Shown here one piece after another: positions 1-7,239 of a DNA stretch of 11,873 nucleotides. A program made the translations under genes and the position numbers. The stretch lies in NCBI GenBank assembly GCA_012514775.1, contig JAAYZQ010000175.1:1-11873 (forward strand). The letters are read 5' to 3'. Origin of the DNA: Anaerolineaceae bacterium (GTDB lineage Bacteria > Chloroflexota > Anaerolineae > JAAYZQ01). Numbering within the stretch: position 1 is the first letter of the stretch; the number at the start of each line of letters is the position of its first letter. A model generated the notes under the pieces. It was not told the origin of the DNA and made no database searches. It saw only the letters and a list, made by a program, of their open reading frames with translations.

Positions 1-49
1 AGTGCGCGCTTCAGCGCGGTTCTTGGGCGATAAATCGCCCACTACGAAC
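1..49. repeat. Composite twin-hairpin intergenic repeat, cut by window edge
   Basis: Two perfect short palindromes lie side by side. The first is CGCGCT (5-10) / AGCGCG (13-18). The second is TGGGCGAT (24-31) / ATCGCCCA (34-41). The outer ends AGTG (1-4) and CACT (41-44) are also complementary, and the right flank reads CACTACGAAC. This architecture resembles dispersed intergenic palindromic repeats (GTAGTG.../...CACTAC type) that I associate with Chloroflexota genomes; that family link is from memory, not shown here. It lies beyond the 3' end of the response-regulator gene and lacks a T-run, so it is not a classic intrinsic terminator. The left end is probably missing. Confidence 0.55.
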
Positions 50-135
50 GTACACACACCTCTCCGACAACCTGCTAGGGGGAGAGGGCTGTAGCCGCAG
101 ATACGGTCGCAGAGGCTAGTGGGGAGAGAGAGGCG

Positions 136-789
136 TCAATCGAAGAGCCCTTGTTTGATAGCAAAGATTGCCGCCTGGGTGCGGTCTGAAAGGTTGAGCT
201 TGCCGAGGATGCTGCTCACGTGCGCCTTCACCGTTTTCTGGGTGATAACCAATCTCTCGGCGATCTCTCGATTTGTCAAGCCCTTCGCGATCAGCGCCAG
301 GACTTCAACTTCCCGTTGAGTGAGGTCCGGGATCGGAGAGACCTCACGCTGCGCCTGGAATTCGTCCAGGAGTTTTCTGGCCACTTCAGGATGAAGGTCG
401 GCCTTGCCCTGGTGCACGGTGCGGATCGCCTGCGCCAGCTCCGGTGGGGTCAGATCCTTCATCAGGTAGCCGGAGACACCGGCGTCCAGGGCGGGAAAAA
501 CCAACTCGTCTTCCAGGAAACTGGTCAGCGCGATCACCTTGGTGCCGGGGTAGTGGGCACGGATCTGACGGGTGGCCTCGATTCCATCCATCCCTGGCAT
601 CACCAGGTCCATGAGCACAATATCGGGCGCCAGGCGCTCGGCCAGTTCGATGGCTTCCGCGCCCCCGCTGGCTTCGCCGACAACCTGTATGTCGTCGTGC
701 AAATCCAGGAATGTGCGCAATCCCTGGCGAACAACAGAATGATCGTCCACGATTAGCACAGTGATGTGGTGCAGGTTCGTCTGGGCCAT
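136..789 (-). CDS. NarL/FixJ-family two-component response regulator
   Basis: A 217-residue DNA-binding response regulator. The N-terminal receiver domain (about residues 9-125) has the acidic pair D15/D16, the phosphoacceptor D61 (in LMDLVMPGMDG), a Thr/Ser switch at 89-90 and K111. A LuxR-type helix-turn-helix (about 155-215) follows, with the typical LTQREVEVLALIAKGLTNREIA stretch beginning at L157. Length is normal for the family. The ATG at 789 is chosen over an upstream in-frame start at 873 because homology begins here, an AGGTGA ribosome site lies just upstream, and the longer form would overlap the kinase gene. It follows the kinase stop by 4 bases, so the two are co-transcribed and almost certainly form a cognate pair: phosphotransfer from the kinase would activate DNA binding. 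The target genes and signal cannot be read from the sequence. Confidence 0.95.
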   Translation of the reverse strand: MAQTNLHHITVLIVDDHSVVRQGLRTFLDLHDDIQVVGEASGGAEAIELAERLAPDIVLMDLVMPGMDGIEATRQIRAHYPGTKVIALTSFLEDELVFPALDAGVSGYLMKDLTPPELAQAIRTVHQGKADLHPEVARKLLDEFQAQREVSPIPDLTQREVEVLALIAKGLTNREIAERLVITQKTVKAHVSSILGKLNLSDRTQAAIFAIKQGLFD

Positions 790-793
790 GCCG

Positions 794-2539
794 TCACCTC
801 TCATCCTCGATAGGTACGTGGACCCGAATCCGAGTTCCATGCCCAGGCGTGGACTCGACCTCAAAGGTACCACCCAGCAACTCTATCCGCTCGCGCATTG
901 TTGTTAAACCCAGCGTGGCTGGCCGCTGCTCAAGCAAATCCTGTTGGAGCTGCGTGGAGTTGAACCCAATCCCCCGATCGGCGATCTCGAGCAGGACCGA
1001 ACGGTCCTGAACGAGCAGGGCAATCTCGGCCGTGCTGGCGTGAGCGTGCTTGATTACGTTGTTCAGCGCCTCCTGCACGACCCGATAGAGGGCCAGCTCG
1101 TATCTGGCTGGCAGCTTTCTCTCCTCCTCGATGCGCAAGGTAACCCGAAGCCCGTCACGCTTCTCGCGCTCGGCAACCAGGTCCCGCACGTGGCTGATGA
1201 GACCGCGTTCTGCCTCCGGGATTGGCCGCAACTGCCGGATTAAGGCCCGCATCTCGTTCATGGCCTGGTGCGCCAGGCCCTGCAGACGTTTCAGTTGGGC
1301 ATTCACCTCGGGCTGATCTTCTTCGAGCAACATGCGCGATGCCTCGGCGGTCAGCGTGATGCTGAACAGCAATTGGGTTACCGAGTCGTGCAGCTCGCGG
1401 GCAAGGTAGCTGCGCTCCTCCAACGCCGCTAGCTGACGGCTCTGGTCATAGAGGCGGGCATTCTCGACCGCCGTGGCGATCTGGTCTCCCGGGCTCTGGA
1501 TAAGGCGGACATCTTCGTCGCTGAAATCGGCAAGCCTTCTGCTCTGTACGTCCAGGGTTCCCAACACACGGTCGCCCATCCGGAGAGGGATAACCAGCTC
1601 CGATCGGGTGTCGGCCAGGCTGTCCCTATTGGCCAGGTAGTCTGTGTGCTGAGATACGTCTGTGACCAGTACCGGCTGGTTCCTGGCTGCTGCCGTGCCA
1701 TTCAGGCTTCCCCCGCCTATCCTCAACTGGCGATACCGCTCTCCGACGTCCACTGTGCTGGCTCGCAACTTCAGGGTATTGCTCTGCTCGTCGCGGAGGT
1801 AGATGAGGACATAGGGATAGTCAAAGGACTGGCTGATGAGATCTACGACCGAAGAGACCAGGGTCTCAGTATCAAGAATCGACGTGATCTGACGACTCAC
1901 GCGCGCGCTCGTCTCCAGCTGCAGCGCCCGGCGGGCTAATTGGGCCGTACGCTCTGCCACCTCCCTGTCCAGGATGGCTTTGAGCCTCTGGGCGCGGTCT
2001 TGGAGCGCAGCACACAGGCGATGGTTGTGGATGGCCAGCGCGGCCAGGTTGGCAAAGATCGTGGCCGGCTGGATGTCCCCCTGGCCAAAGCTCCTGCGTC
2101 TGGAGTCGGCGGTGATGCCCAGGACGCCGATGGTGTGATCGTTCCACCTCATCGGCACCGTGATGTCGGTCGTCGGCTCGTCCAGGACATAGACGTCCAG
2201 CCTTCCGGGCCAGGTAGTATAGTCGGGGACGATCATCGGCTGTCCGCTTTCAAAGACCCTGCCTACGATGCCCTCCCCCGGCTTCAAAGCCAGGCCGATG
2301 TAACGTTCCATGGACCCATAGCCAATGGACTGGACCAGATGGCCGTGGACCTCATCCCACAAGAAAACCTCGCCGGCATCGGCCCGCATCAGTTCGACGG
2401 CCCAGGCGACAATGGACTGTAGGAGCTCGGGCATGCTGGGAGAGACGACCAAAGCATCGAGATCAAGGTCGCCCGCTCCTGCGAGAATCGAGTCCGTGCT
2501 ATCAGAGAACTGCCCTGCCATGGCTCCTTTGCCCTTCAT
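794..2539 (-). CDS. Soluble double-GAF sensor histidine kinase (NarX/DegS type)
   Basis: A 581-residue kinase with no transmembrane segment, so probably a cytoplasmic sensor. Order: GAF domain 1 (about 35-175), a helical coiled-coil linker (175-215), GAF domain 2 (about 218-365), a HisKA_3 dimerisation/phosphoacceptor helix with H384 in RELHDSVTQ, and a HATPase_c domain with the N box around E490-N494, G1 box DRGIGF (521-526) and G2 around LGLTTMRERIELLGG (543-557). The GAF domains could bind a small ligand or sense redox or gas, but no haem or iron-sulphur cysteine signature stands out. It autophosphorylates H384 and should pass phosphate to D61 of the adjacent regulator. Starts: ATG at 2539 fits the mapped promoter and leaves a leader of about 30 nt. 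An internal ATG at 2521, preceded by AAGGAG at too short a spacing, is less likely. Confidence 0.94.
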   Translation of the reverse strand: MKGKGAMAGQFSDSTDSILAGAGDLDLDALVVSPSMPELLQSIVAWAVELMRADAGEVFLWDEVHGHLVQSIGYGSMERYIGLALKPGEGIVGRVFESGQPMIVPDYTTWPGRLDVYVLDEPTTDITVPMRWNDHTIGVLGITADSRRRSFGQGDIQPATIFANLAALAIHNHRLCAALQDRAQRLKAILDREVAERTAQLARRALQLETSARVSRQITSILDTETLVSSVVDLISQSFDYPYVLIYLRDEQSNTLKLRASTVDVGERYRQLRIGGGSLNGTAAARNQPVLVTDVSQHTDYLANRDSLADTRSELVIPLRMGDRVLGTLDVQSRRLADFSDEDVRLIQSPGDQIATAVENARLYDQSRQLAALEERSYLARELHDSVTQLLFSITLTAEASRMLLEEDQPEVNAQLKRLQGLAHQAMNEMRALIRQLRPIPEAERGLISHVRDLVAEREKRDGLRVTLRIEEERKLPARYELALYRVVQEALNNVIKHAHASTAEIALLVQDRSVLLEIADRGIGFNSTQLQQDLLEQRPATLGLTTMRERIELLGGTFEVESTPGHGTRIRVHVPIEDER

Positions 2540-2575
2540 CTCGGATCAGCGGCCAGTGCGAACCAGTCACCCAGA

Positions 2576-2604
2576 ATTGTACTCGATATCCATGGATGTG
2601 TCAA
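2576..2604 (-). promoter_or_regulatory. Near-consensus sigma-70 promoter of the two-component operon
   Basis: Read on the minus strand, TTGACA (2604-2599), a 17-base spacer and TACAAT (2581-2576) form an almost perfect vegetative promoter. The predicted start near 2569 leaves a leader of about 30 bases before the kinase ATG at 2539. The spacer contains a perfect 10-bp palindrome, ATCCATGGAT (2588-2597), which could be an operator overlapping the RNA polymerase footprint. The rest of 2540-2747 holds the 3' flank of the metallopeptidase gene. A weak inverted repeat CTTGA/TCAAG (2709-2713/2724-2728) is the only other structure I see there. Confidence 0.8.
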
Positions 2605-2747
2605 TCGGGTTGATTTCGGATTGCTGGCAGGGACCATGCTCGCGTAGCATTTACAGGCGCCGGGTGTCCCCAGGGGGCCGCGAGCGGGGAGTGCTGACTG
2701 TTTCCCTGCTTGATCCACGCTGGTCAAGTTGGACCGGCTGACCTGCC

Positions 2748-3383
2748 CTACACCGCCTCGCCGGGCGGGCGGCTGCCCGGCCAGCGTAGCCCCTCCAGGT
2801 AGGCCTGGCGCACGGGGTCCAGGGGGCGGCCCAGGACGTAATTGGCCAGGGCCTCGGCCATGTCCTCGAAGCGGTTGGTCTGCAGCCGCAGGCCGGCGGC
2901 CCGCAGGCGCCGGCGGTAGGCGCGCGACAGGTGGTGCTTTTCGTCCAGGTAGTGCCCCATCTCGTGCACGACGACCGCCAGGTTGACGTTGCCGGCGCGG
3001 AGGTGGATCTTGCCCCGGTTCTGGTAGGCGCCAAAGCGCACGCTGGCCGGCTTGCGGTTCCACAGCCGCCACAGGGGCGCCCACCACGGCTCGGTGCGCG
3101 ACTCCAGGATGAGGACCAGGCCGTCAAAGAGCGCCCGGGCGTCGCCCCCGCAGCGCCCGGCGACGCGCCGCACCCCCTCGGCGGCGACCTCCAGCGCGTC
3201 CAGCGTCCACGGGACGTCGCCGGCGCGCAGGGTGATCCCCGCGCGCCACAAGTCGTCCCGCAGCGGCTCGGTCTCGGGCCAGCGGGCCAGGAGCTCGGGG
3301 CCTGCCTGGAGGGCCAGATGCTCGTCCCAGTAGTGGCGGGACCGCGCCCGGCGTCTCGCGAATGCAGCCATCACGCGCCGCAT
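2748..3383 (-). CDS. Putative HExxH zinc metallopeptidase
   Basis: A protein of 211 residues from the ATG at 3383 (212 if the GTG one codon upstream is used). The central motif VVVHEMGHYLDEK carries HExxH (H141, E142, H145 in the 212-residue numbering), which normally supplies two zinc ligands and the catalytic Glu. A downstream segment FEDMAEALANY (173-183) offers E174 or E178 as the third ligand, a spacing seen in gluzincin-like putative peptidases. There is no signal peptide or obvious membrane helix; the N-terminus is Arg-rich. Its start overlaps the stop of the M28 lipoprotein gene (TGATG), so translation is probably coupled and the two are functionally linked. I cannot assign a family name with certainty. 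A proteolytic role is inferred from the motif only; the substrate is unknown. Confidence 0.8.
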   Translation of the reverse strand: MRRVMAAFARRRARSRHYWDEHLALQAGPELLARWPETEPLRDDLWRAGITLRAGDVPWTLDALEVAAEGVRRVAGRCGGDARALFDGLVLILESRTEPWWAPLWRLWNRKPASVRFGAYQNRGKIHLRAGNVNLAVVVHEMGHYLDEKHHLSRAYRRRLRAAGLRLQTNRFEDMAEALANYVLGRPLDPVRQAYLEGLRWPGSRPPGEAV

Positions 3384-5773
3384 CACCGGCCCTCGCCCCG
3401 GGCGTAGGCCGCCAGGTTGCGCCAGAAGCGCATGTTCTGCGACTCTGGCCTGGCGGCGACGAACAGGGCCAGATCGCCCAGGGCCAGCACCCGCCCCTGG
3501 CCGTGTTCGGCCAGGATGGCGGCTGGCACAGTCCCGGCCTCGGCCAGGACCTGCCCCCGGCTGCCCTCCAGCAACCGCAGGCGTACGGCGGTGCCGCCGC
3601 CCAGTTCCAGGCGGCGAATGCCCGCCAGCAGGGGATGGTCGCCCACGGGCCGGGCCTCGGCGGCGGTCACGACGCCCTCGTGGAAGGCCAGGCCAACCCG
3701 CTCGGCCAGGGGGTTGGCGCCGGCCCAGTCCTCGTTGGGGTCCAGCGCCTGGTTGCCGTATTTGAGCCGGCCCGCGGAATTGGTCACCACCAGCAGCCCG
3801 CCGCCGGCGGCGTAGACCGCCAGGGCCTCGGCCTCGGCTACCGACCAGGCCTCGGCTACCGACCAGGCCTCGGCCTGGCCGGCGCCCGGCCCGCCGGGGG
3901 CATAGTCGATGGGCGGCAGGGCGACCACCAGCTCCGCGCCCTCCAGGTCGGCGGCCGTCACCGCCCGGCCGTAGGGCACCAGGTCCACGTCGAACCCCTC
4001 CATGGCCAGGGCCATGCCCAGGTCGGTGAGGGTCGCGGGGCTCATGTGGCCCACCTGGGTGTGGCTGGCCACGAACAGGGCGCGGTGCCGGGCAGGGGGC
4101 GTCACCCGCAGCGCGTCGAGGGGCAGGTCGGTCTCCAGGGCGGCGGCCAGGGCCACGCGGGCCATCTCCTCGAAGACGTCGCCCACCTCCCGGGCCAGCG
4201 CCACGGTGTCATAGGGATCGTGCATGTGCCCGGCATAGTGCACGCCGCCGTACGCGCCGGCGACCGGCTCGTAGATCAGGTCGGCGTGGGGCACGTCGAA
4301 CCCGCCAAAACTGCTGTCGTCCGAATAGACGCCGTAGACGGCCTCGGCCACCACGTCCACGCCGTGCCGGGCGGCGACGTCGGCCAGGTAGTCGGGCCAG
4401 GGCAGGCTCTCGTCGCCCAGGCGGCCGTATGGCCAGCTCACCAGCTTGAGCTCGGCCGGCACGCCTTCCAGCGGGCGGCTCAGGCAGTCGATCTGGAGCA
4501 TGGCCACGGTCCGGTCCAGGAGCTCCTGGTGGGTTGCGGCGAAATGCGCGCTGCCGTACAGGCTCAGCTCCTCGCTGCCGAACCAGGCCAGGTAGAGGTC
4601 CGTGGGCGGCCGGACGCCGGCCTCGTCCAGCACCCGGGCCACCTCCAGCAGGATGGCCGAGCCGCTGCCGTCGTCCAGGGCGCCCGGGTTGTTGGGGCTG
4701 TCGACGTGGGCACCCAGGATGACCGCCCGCGACGCGTCGGCGCCGGGGATGCGGGCCACCAGGTTGCCCGACGGGCCGGGGGCCAGGAGATCCACGTCCC
4801 AGGTCAGGTGCGCGGCCTCGACGGCCCGCAGGCCGTCCCAGCCCTCGACGCCCGCGGCGTCCAGGTCCTCCAGTCGCACGCTGAGGCTGGGCACGGCCGG
4901 CCCGGTCTCGACCCAGGTCAGGGCGCTGCCGTCGCCCACGAACGCGCCGTGGCTCTCGCCCGGCTCGTTGGAATAGCTCGTGACCAGCACCAGGCCGGCG
5001 GGCGCCTTTTCCACCACGGCCGCCGCGCGGCCCACGGCCTGGGCCGTGTCCATGATGGAGCGGTCCACCAGGGCATAGTCCAGGAAGACGACGGCGCCCC
5101 GCACGTGGCCCAGGGCGCCCAGCTCCTCGAGGGTGCGGACCACTACGGCGGGGCCGGCGGCGACGGCCGGGTGGTGGTCCAGGTCGCCCAGGGCGCCGTC
5201 GGAGTCAAAGCGCAGCGCCTGGACGGCATCGTCGCGGGGGCCGCGCAGGGCGTCGGCCGGCACCTCGCGCTCCTGACCGGCGACGGTCAGGTAGAGGGCC
5301 GCCTCGTGCATCTCGGCGGCCAGAAAGACGTCAAACTCCTGGCGCTCCACCTCCAGGCCCGCATCCTGGAGGGCGGACATGGCGGCCAGCCGGCCGGCCA
5401 CATAGTCCAGGGCCTCCGCCTCGCCCTGGCTGGCCGAGTTGCGCCAGCCGGAATAGGGCTGGATGGCGGTCAGATCCTCCAGGGTCGCAAAGAGGCTGTC
5501 CGGGGAGAGGAGGGCAAAGGGATCGGCCGGCTCGGGGCTGGCGGTGGGCGCCGGCAGCGCCGTCGGTTCCTGGCTTCCCGCCGAGGCGGGCGGCGCCGTG
5601 GGCGCGGGGGTCGTCGCGGGCGGCGGCGACGCTGCCTCCCGGACGGCGACGGACGTGGCCGCCGGTACGATGGTCGCGGGCAGCGGGGTGGCGGTCGGAG
5701 CCGCGGGCGTGGAGCAGGACAGCAGCGCGGCGGCCAGCACCAACAGCAGGAGACGTTTCGACGGCAACCTCAT
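3383..5773 (-). CDS. Secreted M28-family Zn metallopeptidase lipoprotein with C-terminal extension
   Basis: A 796-residue predicted lipoprotein. A Lys/Arg start and hydrophobic core end in the lipobox LLSC with C20, followed by an Ala/Pro/Thr-rich linker (21-85). Residues about 100-330 include a region that may be a PA-like insertion. The M28 catalytic core (about 336-545) has the full set of co-catalytic zinc residues: H356 (GAHVDS), bridging D367 (GALDDGSG), E401/E402 (FGSEELSLYGS), D429 (QIDC) and H518 (HMHDPYDT). Expected activity is exopeptidase (aminopeptidase-like) on the cell surface. Residues about 560-796 form an extra alpha/beta domain that looks like a class-I glutamine-amidotransferase-like fold, without an evident catalytic triad; it may be a binding module. 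It contains a duplicated AWSVAE hexapeptide. The ATG at 5773 has an AAGGA ribosome site. It heads an operon with the HExxH gene and diverges from the ECF sigma gene. Confidence 0.92.
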   Translation of the reverse strand: MRLPSKRLLLLVLAAALLSCSTPAAPTATPLPATIVPAATSVAVREAASPPPATTPAPTAPPASAGSQEPTALPAPTASPEPADPFALLSPDSLFATLEDLTAIQPYSGWRNSASQGEAEALDYVAGRLAAMSALQDAGLEVERQEFDVFLAAEMHEAALYLTVAGQEREVPADALRGPRDDAVQALRFDSDGALGDLDHHPAVAAGPAVVVRTLEELGALGHVRGAVVFLDYALVDRSIMDTAQAVGRAAAVVEKAPAGLVLVTSYSNEPGESHGAFVGDGSALTWVETGPAVPSLSVRLEDLDAAGVEGWDGLRAVEAAHLTWDVDLLAPGPSGNLVARIPGADASRAVILGAHVDSPNNPGALDDGSGSAILLEVARVLDEAGVRPPTDLYLAWFGSEELSLYGSAHFAATHQELLDRTVAMLQIDCLSRPLEGVPAELKLVSWPYGRLGDESLPWPDYLADVAARHGVDVVAEAVYGVYSDDSSFGGFDVPHADLIYEPVAGAYGGVHYAGHMHDPYDTVALAREVGDVFEEMARVALAAALETDLPLDALRVTPPARHRALFVASHTQVGHMSPATLTDLGMALAMEGFDVDLVPYGRAVTAADLEGAELVVALPPIDYAPGGPGAGQAEAWSVAEAWSVAEAEALAVYAAGGGLLVVTNSAGRLKYGNQALDPNEDWAGANPLAERVGLAFHEGVVTAAEARPVGDHPLLAGIRRLELGGGTAVRLRLLEGSRGQVLAEAGTVPAAILAEHGQGRVLALGDLALFVAARPESQNMRFWRNLAAYARGEGR
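3831..3866. repeat. Perfect 18-bp tandem duplication inside the M28 gene
   Basis: The 18-base unit GCCTCGGCTACCGACCAG occurs twice in direct tandem (3831-3848 and 3849-3866), followed by a 7-base start of a third copy. It keeps the frame and adds a repeated AWSVAE to the C-terminal domain of the lipoprotein. Exact identity of the copies suggests a recent slippage event. Confidence 0.9.
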
Positions 5774-5858
5774 CCTCGTTCCTTTCCATCTGTTCCTGCC
5801 GGGTTGGCGGGATCCAGCTTCATAGGATCAAACCCCCCTGGCGCCTGCGCCGTTCACC

Positions 5859-5882
5859 GGGGGACGCCGGCCCGGCGCCCCC
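5859..5882. promoter_or_regulatory. GC-rich hairpin/operator candidate between divergent genes
   Basis: GGGGGACGCCG (5859-5869) and CGGCGCCCCC (5873-5882) form a 10-bp inverted repeat with one unpaired A and a three-base centre. It abuts the -35 hexamer of the ECF sigma promoter and sits 86 bases upstream of the M28 start. No T-run follows on either strand, so it is not a terminator. It could be a protein-binding operator serving both divergent units, or just GC-rich symmetry. Confidence 0.45.
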
Positions 5883-5911
5883 TTGGTGCGGGCGACCAGA
5901 TGTGTTATGAT
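5883..5911 (+). promoter_or_regulatory. Probable extended -10 promoter of the ECF sigma operon
   Basis: TTGGTG (5883-5888), a 17-base spacer and TATGAT (5906-5911), with the extended -10 element TG at 5903-5904 (TGTTATGAT). The predicted start near 5918 gives a leader of about 40 bases before the sigma ATG. This looks like a housekeeping-type promoter rather than an ECF autoregulated one. A divergent M28 promoter is not clear: TATGAA read on the minus strand (5824-5819) is the best -10, but its -35 is poor. Confidence 0.65.
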
Positions 5912-5959
5912 TGGGACAGGCGCGCAACCTTTCAACGGAACCGCCGTATAGGGGTGTGC

Positions 5960-6517
5960 ATGGAGGACAGGATGGACCAAGAAGGGGCCTGGATAGAACA
6001 GGCTCTACGGGGCGACCGGTCGGCTTTTGGACTGTTGGTCCAGGCCTACGAGAGGCCGGTTTACAATTTGACATACCGGATGCTGGGCGATCCTGCCGAG
6101 GCCGAAGATGCGGCCCAGGAGACCTTTGTGCGCGCCTTTACCAAGCTGGCCACCTACCAGCCGGAGCGCAAGTTTGTCAACTGGCTGCTGTCCATCGCCT
6201 CGCACCACTGCATCGACCGCTTGCGGCGCAGGACGCGCGCGCCGCAGCTTTCCCTCGATGGCCCGCTGCCCCCGCAGTGGACCACGAGCAACGCGCCGCG
6301 GCCGGAGCAGATGGTGAGTACCAGGCAGGAGAGGGAACGGGTGCGCCAGGTGCTCGAAACACTGCCGACCGATTACCGGGCGGCGGTGGTACTGCGCTAC
6401 TGGTACGGGTTGTCGTACCAGGAGATCGCCGACGCCATGGACACCACCGAGAGTGCCATCAAGTCTCGCCTGCACCGTGCCCGCCGCATGATGGCGGGCA
6501 AGCTTGAGGCGGCATGA
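5960..6517 (+). CDS. ECF (RpoE-type) RNA polymerase sigma factor
   Basis: A 185-residue sigma-70 family protein with only regions 2 and 4. Region 2 (about 21-91) includes the core-binding and -10-melting helices (AEDAAQETFVRAF, ending in HCIDRLRRR). Region 4 (about 127-178) has the -35-binding helix-turn-helix (LPTDYRAAVVLRYWYGLSYQ followed by EIA...SAIKSRLHRARR). It directs RNA polymerase to a dedicated set of promoters, typically for envelope or oxidative stress. Two starts are equally plausible: ATG 5960 after AGGGG, and ATG 5972 after GGAGG, both with 5-base spacing; a GTG at 5954 is also in frame. The next gene encodes a ZAS-type anti-sigma factor, so activity is probably held off until a signal releases it. 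The reading frame stays open far upstream (to 3362) only because it is antisense to the GC-rich M28 gene. Confidence 0.95.
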   Translation: MEDRMDQEGAWIEQALRGDRSAFGLLVQAYERPVYNLTYRMLGDPAEAEDAAQETFVRAFTKLATYQPERKFVNWLLSIASHHCIDRLRRRTRAPQLSLDGPLPPQWTTSNAPRPEQMVSTRQERERVRQVLETLPTDYRAAVVLRYWYGLSYQEIADAMDTTESAIKSRLHRARRMMAGKLEAA

Positions 6518-6528
6518 GCCAGCACCTG

Positions 6529-6535
6529 GGAGGAG
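6529..6535 (+). promoter_or_regulatory. Strong ribosome binding site setting the anti-sigma start
   Basis: GGAGGAG with a 5-base spacer to the ATG at 6541. It favours that start over the upstream ATG at 6514, which overlaps the sigma stop codon (ATGA) and has a weaker GAGG. Confidence 0.7.
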
Positions 6536-6540
6536 AGACA

Positions 6541-7125
6541 ATGCAGGAATGGAATGGAGAGCATGACGAACAGATGACTGCGCTGATGTCGCTGGCCCTC
6601 GATGGGCTGCTCGATGAGCAGGACCATCGGCGACTGGAGCAGCACCTGGACGTCTGCCCAGGCTGCCGCGGCGAGTGGGAGGCCATGAACGAGGTTTCGA
6701 AGCTGTTCGAAAGCTCGCCCATGGTGGGCCCGCCGCTGGGTTTTGCCATCCGCGTGGAGCGCCGCCTGGCCGAACGGCAAAAGCGGCGGCGGCGCATCTT
6801 TGGCGGCATGGCCGTGGTAACCAGCGGATTGTCGCTGGCCGGGCTGACGGTCGGCGCCCTGGTGCTCCTCGTGGCCGCCGTCGTCGCCTGGCTCTCGCTG
6901 GGCGACCTGCCCTCGGTGCAGCAGGGCACCAGCGCGGCGCTGCAGGTTGCGTCGGGGACGGGGCTCCTGGCCAAGGGGGCCAGCCTCTTCCTGGGCGACC
7001 TCCTGGCCCGCTATGCCGCACCGCTGATCCTGGGCCTGGGGTTCGCGCTGGTGCTCCTGGCCGGCTTGTGGCTGTGGCTGTGGAGCAAGCGCCCGGGAAA
7101 CCCGAACGGCAACGGCTACGTATAG
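6541..7125 (+). CDS. Membrane-bound zinc-finger (ZAS) anti-sigma factor
   Basis: A protein of 194 residues from ATG 6541 (203 from ATG 6514). The N-terminal cytoplasmic domain (about 1-70) has the zinc-associated anti-sigma signature HLDVCPGC, i.e. H35-x3-C39-x2-C42, within an LDGLLDEQDHRRLEQHL helix typical of the zf-HC2/ZAS fold that clamps ECF sigma factors. An Arg-rich stretch (RQKRRRR) then precedes a long hydrophobic region (about 90-120), and a second membrane helix occupies about 159-181. The C-terminal tail is short and probably cytoplasmic, so most of the protein is in or under the membrane with little outside; a large periplasmic sensor domain is absent. It lies 23 bases after the sigma gene and is surely its regulator. 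Release could be by proteolysis or by redox change at the Zn-cysteines; the sequence does not decide. Confidence 0.88.
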   Translation: MQEWNGEHDEQMTALMSLALDGLLDEQDHRRLEQHLDVCPGCRGEWEAMNEVSKLFESSPMVGPPLGFAIRVERRLAERQKRRRRIFGGMAVVTSGLSLAGLTVGALVLLVAAVVAWLSLGDLPSVQQGTSAALQVASGTGLLAKGASLFLGDLLARYAAPLILGLGFALVLLAGLWLWLWSKRPGNPNGNGYV

Positions 7126-7239
7126 CGGGTGCGGCCCGATGAAGTGACCGCCGGCCACGGGCGAAGGAACGATGGACCGGGCCGGGGCAATCCCGGCTGC
7201 CCTCACCCTGGACGACGGTGTTTCGTATCAGCTCGAAAC

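Noticed and set aside
59..87. CCTCTCC/GGAGAGG inverted repeat as terminator of the two-component operon
   Set aside because: The 7-bp stem has a 15-base loop and no T-run in the minus-strand direction; too weak to call.
5929..5950. AACC...CGTA spacing as an ECF autoregulatory promoter of the sigma gene
   Set aside because: The match to the usual GGAAC/GTC-type ECF promoters is poor and would place the start almost at the ATG; the extended -10 promoter at 5883-5911 explains the unit better.
3362..5959. Very long open frame continuous with the sigma factor (1051 codons)
   Set aside because: It is antisense to the well-supported M28 gene; its residues are low-complexity Gly/Gln/Arg/His, typical of GC-rich shadow frames. 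Only the last 185 codons match a sigma factor.
7181..7197. GCCGGG/CCCGGC hairpin after the anti-sigma gene as terminator
   Set aside because: No T-run follows, and short GC stems are expected by chance in this composition.
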